64,000 nt of DNA, taken from positions 31,472,489 through 31,536,488 of the forward strand of contig NC_079481.1 in NCBI RefSeq assembly GCF_026230105.1, written 5' to 3'. Positions 57,106 through 64,000 of the stretch are shown piece after piece. The position numbers and the translations under genes were made by a program. Under the pieces are notes generated by a model. It searched no databases, was not told the DNA's origin, and worked only from the letters and a program-made list of their open reading frames with translations. Every line of letters starts with the position of its first letter. Position 1 is the first letter of the stretch. This DNA is from Diorhabda sublineata. Taxonomy: Eukaryota; Arthropoda; Insecta; Coleoptera; Chrysomelidae.

Positions 57106-60100
57106 TAGCGAAATTCTCTGCCTAAATCTATGACCTAAATCTAGACATCTACCATGGAAAAAGCTCAAAAAGAACATCAGTAGACCTAAATCTAGACGTC
57201 TACCATCGAAAAAGCTCAAAAAGAACATCAGTAGACCTAAATCTAGACATATACCATAGAAAAAGCTCAAAAAGAACCTCAATATTTAAATCAAAGCTTA
57301 GTAGACCTAGATCTAGACATCTACCATGGAAAAAGCTCAATAAGAACCTCAATATTTAAATGAAAGCTTAGTAGACCTAGATCTAGACATCTACCATGGA
57401 AAAAGCTCAATAAGAACATCAGTAGACCTAAATCTAGACATCTACCATAGAAAAAGCTCAATAAGAACATCAGTAGACCTAAATCTAGACATATACCATA
57501 GAAAAAGCTCAATAAGAACATCAGTAGACCTAAATCTAGACATCTACCATAGAAAAAGCTCAATAAGAACATCAGTAGGCCTAGATCTAGACGTCTACCA
57601 TAGAAAAAGCTCAATAAGAACATCAGTAGACCTAAATCTAGACATCTACCATAGAAAAAGCTCAATAAGAACATCAGTAGGCCTAGATCTAGACGTCTAC
57701 CATCGAAAAACTCAAAAAGAACATCAGTAGACCTAAATCTAGACATATACCATAGAAAAAGCTCAAAAAGAACCTCAATATTTAAATGAAAGCTTAGTAG
57801 ACCTAGATCTAGACATCTACCATGGAAAAAGCTCAATAAGAACCTCAATATTTAAATGAAAGCTTAGTAGACCTAGATCTAGACATCTACCATGGAAAAA
57901 GCTCAATAAGAACCTCAATATTTAAATGAAAGCTTAGTAGACCTAGATCTAGACATCTACCATGGAAAAAGCTCAATAAGAACCTCAATATTTAAATGAA
58001 AGCTTAGTAGACCTAGATCTAGACATCTACCATGGAAAAAGCTCAATAAGAACATCAGTAGACCTAAATCTAGACATCTACCATAGAAAAAGCTCAATAA
58101 GAACATCAGTAGGCCTAGATCTAGACGTCTACCATCGAAAAAGCTCAAAAAGAACATCAGTAGACCTAAATCTAGACATATACCATAGAAAAAGCTCAAA
58201 AAGAACCTCAATATTTAAATCAAAGCTTAGTAGACCTAGATCTAGACATCTACCATGGAAAAAGCTCAATAAGAACCTCAATATTTAAATGAAAGCTTAG
58301 TAGACCTAGATCTAGACATCTACCATGGAAAAAGCTCAATAAGAACATCAGTAGACCTAAATCTAGACATCTACCATAGAAAAAGCTCAATAAGAACATC
58401 AGTAGACCTAAATCTAGACATATACCATAGAAAAAGCTCAATAAGAACATCAGTAGACCTAAATCTAGACATCTACCATAGAAAAAGCTCAATAAGAACA
58501 TCAGTAGGCCTAGATCTAGACGTCTACCATAGAAAAAGCTCAATAAGAACATCAGTAGACCTAAATCTAGACATCTACCATAGAAAAAGCTCAATAAGAA
58601 CATCAGTAGGCCTAGATCTAGACGTCTACCATCGAAAAACTCAAAAAGAACATCAGTAGACCTAAATCTAGACATATACCATAGAAAAAGCTCAAAAAGA
58701 ACCTCAATATTTAAATCAAAGCTTAGTAGACCTAGATCTAGACATCTACCATGGAAAAAGCTCAATAAGAACCTCAATATTTAAATGAAAGCTTAGTAGA
58801 CCTAGATCTAGACATCTACCATGGAAAAAGCTCAATAAGAACATCAGTAGACCTAAATCTAGACATCTACCATAGAAAAAGCTCAATAAGAACATCAGTA
58901 GACCTAAATCTAGACATATACCATAGAAAAAGCTCAAAAAGAACCTCAATATTTAAATCAAAGCTTAGTAGACCTAGATCTAGACATCTACCATGGAAAA
59001 AGCTCAATAAGAACCTCAATATTTAAATGAAAGCTTAGTAGACCTAGATCTAGACATCTACCATAGAAAAAGCTCAATAAGAACATCAGTAGACCTAAAT
59101 CTAGACATATACCATAGAAAAAGCTCAATAAGAACATCAGTAGACCTAAATCTAGACATCTACCATAGAAAAAGCTCAATAAGAACATCAGTAGGCCTAG
59201 ATCTAGACGTCTACCATAGAAAAAGCTCAATAAGAACATCAGTAGACCTAAATCTAGACATCTACCATAGAAAAAGCTCAAAAAGAACATCAGTAGACCT
59301 AAATCTAGACATATACCATAGAAAAAGCTCAAAAAGAACCTCAATATTTAAATCAAAGCTTAGTAGACCTAGATCTAGACATCTACCATGGAAAAAGCTC
59401 AATAAGAACCTCAATATTTAAATGAAAGCTTAGTAGACCTAGATCTAGACATCTACCATGGAAAAAGCTCAATAAGAACATCAGTAGACCTAAATCTAGA
59501 CATCTACCATAGAAAAAGCTCAATAAGAACATCAGTAGACCTAAATCTAGACATATACCATAGAAAAAGCTCAAAAAGAACCTCAATATTTAAATCAAAG
59601 CTTAGTAGGCCTAGATCTAGACGTCTACCATCGAAAAAGCTCAAAAAGAACATCAGTAGACCTAAATCTAGACATATACCATAGAAAAAGCTCAAAAAGA
59701 ACCTCAATATTTAAATCAAAGCTTAGTAGGCCTAGATCTAGACATCTACCATAGAAAAAGCTCAATAAGAACATCAGTAGGCCTAGATCTAGACATCTAC
59801 CATCGAAAAAGCTCAAAAAGAACATCAGTAGACCTAAATCTAGACATATACCATAGAAAAAGCTCAAAAAGAACCTCAATATTTAAATCAAAGCTTAGTA
59901 GACCTAGATCTAGACATCTACCATGGAAAAAGCTCAATAAGAACATCAGTAGACCTAAATCTAGACATCTACCATAGAAAAAGCTCAATAAGAACATCAG
60001 TAGACCTAAATCTAGACATATACCATAGAAAAAGCTCAAAAAGAACCTCAATATTTAAATCAAAGCTTAGTAGGCCTAGATCTAGACGTCTACCATCGAA

Positions 60101-61430
60101 AAAGCTCAAAAAGAACATCAGTAGACCTAAATCTAGACATATACCATAGAAAAAGCTCAAAAAGAACCTCAATATTTAAATCAAAGCTTAGTAGGCCTAG
60201 ATCTAGACGTCTACCATCGAAAAAGCTCAAAAAGAACATCAGTAGACCTAAATCTAGACATATACCATAGAAAAAGCTCAAAAAGAACCTCAATATTTAA
60301 ATCAAAGCTTAGTAGGCCTAGATCTAGACATCTACCATAGAAAAAGCTCAATAAGAACATCAGTAGACCTAAATCTAGACATCTACCATAGAAAAAGCTC
60401 AAAAAGAACATCAGTAGACCTAAATCTAGACATATACCATAGAAAAAGCTCAATAAGAACATCAGTAGACCTAAATCTAGACATCTACCATAGAAAAAGC
60501 TCAATAAGAACATCAGTAGACCTAAATCTAGACATCTACCATAGAAAAAGCTCAAAAAGAACATCAGTAGACCTAAATCTAGACATATACCATAGAAAAG
60601 CTCAAAAAGAACCTCAATATTTAAATCAAAGCTTAGTAGACCTAGATCTAGACGCTTACCATCGAAAAAGCTCAATAATAACATAAGTAGACCTAAATGT
60701 AGACACATACCATAGAAAAAGCTCAAAAAGAACCTCAATATTTAAATGAAAGCTTAGTAGACCTAGATCTAGACATCTACCATGGAAAAAGCTCAATAAG
60801 AACATCAGTAGACCTAAATCTAGACATCTACCATAGAAAAAGCTCAATAAGAACATCAGTAGACCTAAATCTAGACATCTACCATGGAAAAAGCTCAATA
60901 AGAACATCAGTAGACCTAAATCTAGACATCTACCATAGAAAAAGCTCAATAAGAACATCAGCAGACCTAAATCTAGACATCTACCATAGAAAAAGCTCAA
61001 AAAGAACATCAGTAGACCTAAATCTAGACATATACCATAGAAAAGCTCAAAAAGAACCTCAATATTTAAATCAAAGCTTAGTAGACCTAGATCTAGACGC
61101 TTACCATCGAAAAAGCTCAATAATAACATAAGTAGACCTAAATGTAGACACATACCATAGAAAAAGCTCAAAAAGAACCTCAATATTTAAATGAAAGCTT
61201 AGTAGACCTAGATCTAGACATCTACCATGGAAAAAGCTCAATAAGAACATCAGTAGACCTAAATCTAGACATATACCATAGGAAAAGCTCAAAAAGAACC
61301 TCGATATCAAAATCAAAGCTCAGTAGACCTAGATCTAGACGTCTACCATCGAAAAAGCTCATAAAAACATCAGTAGACCTAGATCTACATATCTACAATG
61401 GAAAAAAACTCAAAAATAACATCAATATTC
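57106..61430. repeat. 51/70 bp minisatellite with higher-order structure
   Basis: About 4.3 kb of head-to-tail repeats built from two unit types. Type A is 51 bp (AGTAGACCTAAATCTAGACA, TCTACCATAGAAAAAGCTCA, ATAAGAACATC). Type B is 70 bp, in which CTCAATATTTAAATGAAAGC plus TTAGTAGACCTAGATCTAGA replaces the start. They alternate in irregular order, often as A+B (121 bp). Larger duplications are visible: 57321-57848 is repeated at 58250-58777 (offset 929 bp) with a single difference in its 175-residue minus-strand translation, and 60211-60738 overlaps a near copy at 60656-61183 (offset 445 bp). Because 51 is a multiple of three, minus-strand frames stay open (MFLLSFFYGRCLDLGLL type); this is a by-product. 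The array starts 245 bp past the transketolase stop. Confidence 0.95.
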
Positions 61431-64000
61431 TAATCAAAGATCCGCTAGATAACTTCAAAAAAACATTGTGTAAATAGACACCGATTATTACTTTATGGAC
61501 TAAATATCCCCAAAAAATTAACGTATGAACGCCAATGGGTAATGCAATGTTGAATATAATAATAATAATGAAGGTGAAATCCAGTCAAGATTCGTAGAAA
61601 AAATATCGATAAAAAGTTGTTCCGTTCGTCTAACGGCATTTTGACAACATTTACACGTTATGTATTTCACTAATTTCGTAGTTTCTTACAACCAAATTAC
61701 ATATACAAATTTCAATGTATCAAGAACTTTTCTCAGTGTATACTGTCTGTATTACTCTAGTTGGTAACTGGAGATACAAAATCTGTCATAAAAAATATCG
61801 GATCGATCACCTACCAGCTGAACGAAATTTTTATCAATTTCCGAATGTCGCGTTTCGTATTCGGTGGAAATCTATAACTTCGCCTTCTAAAAACCTTCGT
61901 TTTCTACACGAAATTTGCATTTAAGTTTAATACTAATAAACTATTAATTAACTTGATAATAAAGTCGAAAAAAATAAAAATAAACGGAACAACCCATCAG
62001 GTAGTTATCACCGATAACTTCAATCACTGAACACGATCCGGATTACTTTCTGTCATTCACATTATGATCGAGATAAACCGATGACTTACTTATCGTTGAC
62101 AGATGACATTAAATATCGAATGAAAATAAATTCAAATAAAACAAGTAAGTATAATAAGTCGTGAATATTGGAAAAGATATCTGTTTATGTGCCATAGAAT
62201 TGGGGATAAAACATCGTTAATATAATTTCCTTTAAAAAAGATGTTTTAAATCGATCGATTTATCGATGTTTAACAAATCGATATATTATTTGACTTCACT
62301 CTGTCAAGAAACTATATAAAAGTAGGTATTCAAAAACATGCTGTCAAAATCCATCAGACCAGCTAAGTTTCCAATAATTTATCGCGACGTTCTATTGAAA
62401 CTTACACTGGTAGATTGTAATAACTCTGATTTGACGTCACAGTATGTGAAATATTTTGAAATAATACAAATCTAGATTAATTAAAGTGTTTTATTATTAC
62501 CATAAGTGTAATATAATTTTTAACACACTAAATAAATCTATAATGGTTTTAATAAATATCTTGATATTATTTATGTTGAAATTGTACGATCAGTGAAATG
62601 GCTTGGTAGCTCCATTTGTAAAACTGAAACATAAAATGGCAATTTGAATTATTTCACTAAGGTGAACGTCCTTGACTGACTAATTTCCAATATTAAAACA
62701 GTTAAAGTTAGTACCTTATGACGATAAACAAAATTTATTCACAGTATGTTTGATACGCACCTCGTATAATCATCAAAGTCGATAAATCAATAGAAATTGT
62801 TATAAGAATCAATCAAAGTGTTGATATTTTCATTTTTATAGTAAATAATTTAAAATGTGATTAAGACGGCCCTGATTTTATTTATTCAATTATGCCACGG
62901 TTTTTTCAAGTAACAAAAAATCACTTTAGAAATGTTACAACATAATTTACTTGTTTTAATAAGTTGAAATCCAAACTGATTATCCCAAAGAACGATATTG
63001 CTAAAGGAGTCGATGTAATTTGAAGCATTATTAAAAGCGTTCTTTTATTGGATCTATTCCAGTGAATCCAGTCCGTGTCACATAATGTATTATAAAATTC
63101 CACTGACTAAAAGATAAATAACCCAAAGTTACTAATGTATTCGTTAATTTTAATTCACCCAACAATTATATTTCACATAAAAACATTATTTACATGAAAT
63201 AAACTTGATAAAGAAATTTTATATCTAGCTGTTGGTATCCCTGATAGCTGGATTGCCAATTCTCCAAAGTAAATTAAGAAATATCATTCAATTAGGTTTC
63301 ATTAACAATTTGATTACAATTATTTGTTCCATATTAATATAATATCCTAATTTTATCTTTATTATTATTACAAAAGCAATAAATAACATAAAATGGACTA
63401 TGATACGTTCTTAATGCTAATTATAAAATAATAGTAAGTTTTGTTATTTCGTAGGCGTAAAATAAAGATTATTTTGACAATCAGGCAACATAGCAAGATC
63501 GATTTAAATGCTCTGAGCAGTGTTGCCACAATTTAAAAGCTGAATGTAAAAATTGAACTAGAAAATGTACTAGATTGTACCAACTTCAAACAAATTTAAT
63601 AAAATTATAGAAAGATGGATAAACATAAGTTTAAATTAAATTTTTTTTCCAAAAATGTTATAGACTGTGTCAATTATTATTTTAAGGATGAAAAATTTAT
63701 ATAAAGTTTACCGATAAAATTAACAATGCAGTACAAAAATCTCACGATCTAAATATAAATCAACTTGGCTCTGTTTTCTAATTATTGTTACAATCTAGTA
63801 CAATTTCTAGTTTATTTTATTAAACGAAAATATAAAATAACTTTATATTTGCGAACGCAGGGAAAATATATTAAAAAAAAAGGAAAAATGTACTAGCGTA
63901 TAAAATACACTGAAATGTACTAAAATTGTACAAGCTCTGGCAACACTGGCTCTGAGACTTTACTTCGACATATTCATTACACATTAAATGGACGAATATA
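61431..64000. other. Intergenic DNA at the right edge
   Basis: No gene recognised. It contains a candidate TATA-type promoter near 62310 and three TTGCC motifs (63483, 63517-63530, 63936-63950). The 69-codon frame at 61715-61924 has no recognisable similarity. Confidence 0.45.
62308..62360 (+). promoter_or_regulatory. Candidate TATA-box promoter
   Basis: AACTATATAAAAGTAGG (TATA box centred about 62313) is followed about 40 bp downstream by a CATCAGACC word that could serve as initiator, with ATCGATATA and TATCGATG words (DREF-like) 30-60 bp upstream. A short open frame starts at 62339 (45 codons, unrecognised). This could be the first exon of a gene lying beyond the window. Inference from motifs only. 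Confidence 0.3.

Noticed and set aside
57321..58777. 175-residue repetitive open frames on the minus strand
   Set aside because: They arise because 51 bp is a multiple of three within a minisatellite; the same sequence is open in several overlapping frames and has no start context or similarity to proteins.
57106..61430. Possible CRISPR-like array
   Set aside because: Units are contiguous with no unique spacers, and the context is an insect genome; it is a minisatellite.

Overview
The window is a stretch of AT-rich nuclear animal DNA, almost certainly from an insect. Most genes are split by many short GT-AG introns (often 50-60 bp), a few by long introns. The window carries an insect brummer-type lipase and an insect-type acyl-CoA ligase, and it is littered with Tc1 and mariner relics, non-LTR retrotransposon tails and satellite arrays. 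A beetle is plausible but is not proven by the sequence. There is no prokaryotic or viral gene organisation.

Nine protein-coding genes could be resolved, eight of them exon by exon: a secreted leucine-rich-repeat protein (+, 2609-3508, single exon); DNA topoisomerase 3-beta (-, 10414-5557, 11 exons, 855 aa); iduronate 2-sulfatase (+, 10637-16057, 5 exons, 513 aa), which starts only 222 bp from the topoisomerase start; a NATD1-like small acetyltransferase nested on the same strand in intron 2 of the sulfatase (11733-12153, 109 aa); a 4-coumarate-CoA-ligase/luciferase-like acyl-CoA synthetase (+, 21894-31484, 8 exons, 593 aa); protein phosphatase 4 regulatory subunit 2 nested antisense in its last intron (-, 30975-28411, 490 aa); intraflagellar transport protein IFT46 (+, 32378-33830, 370 aa); a brummer/ATGL triglyceride lipase (-, 48638-35472, 9 exons, 607 aa); and transketolase (+, 50153-56861, 8 exons, 623 aa). 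Every exon chain listed keeps frame across all junctions. The genes belong to unrelated housekeeping pathways (RNA/DNA topology, lysosomal glycosaminoglycan breakdown, acyl activation, PP4 signalling, cilia, lipolysis, pentose phosphate), and no shared pathway is implied by their order.

The non-coding part is rich in repeats. There are four different tandem arrays: about 110 bp units at 4.6-5.4 kb beside the topoisomerase 3' end; a decayed array in the ligase intron at 27.1-28.2 kb; about 24 copies of a 117-135 bp unit inside a lipase intron at 37.6-40.7 kb; and a 51/70 bp higher-order minisatellite downstream of transketolase at 57.1-61.4 kb. There are also a Tc1-like transposon with a broken transposase (29.4-30.1 kb) and a matching short non-autonomous copy (12.4-12.7 kb), a mariner-type MITE directly upstream of the ligase, a fold-back element (19.9-20.2 kb), three non-LTR retrotransposon tails, and an isolated THAP-like first exon.

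I did not find a convincing new multi-gene system. The most unusual signals are a short motif (TGGCAACRCTG and its complement) scattered through the non-coding DNA dozens of times, including just upstream of several start codons; a tandem array that appears to have been seeded from the last codons of topoisomerase 3-beta; and the higher-order minisatellite.
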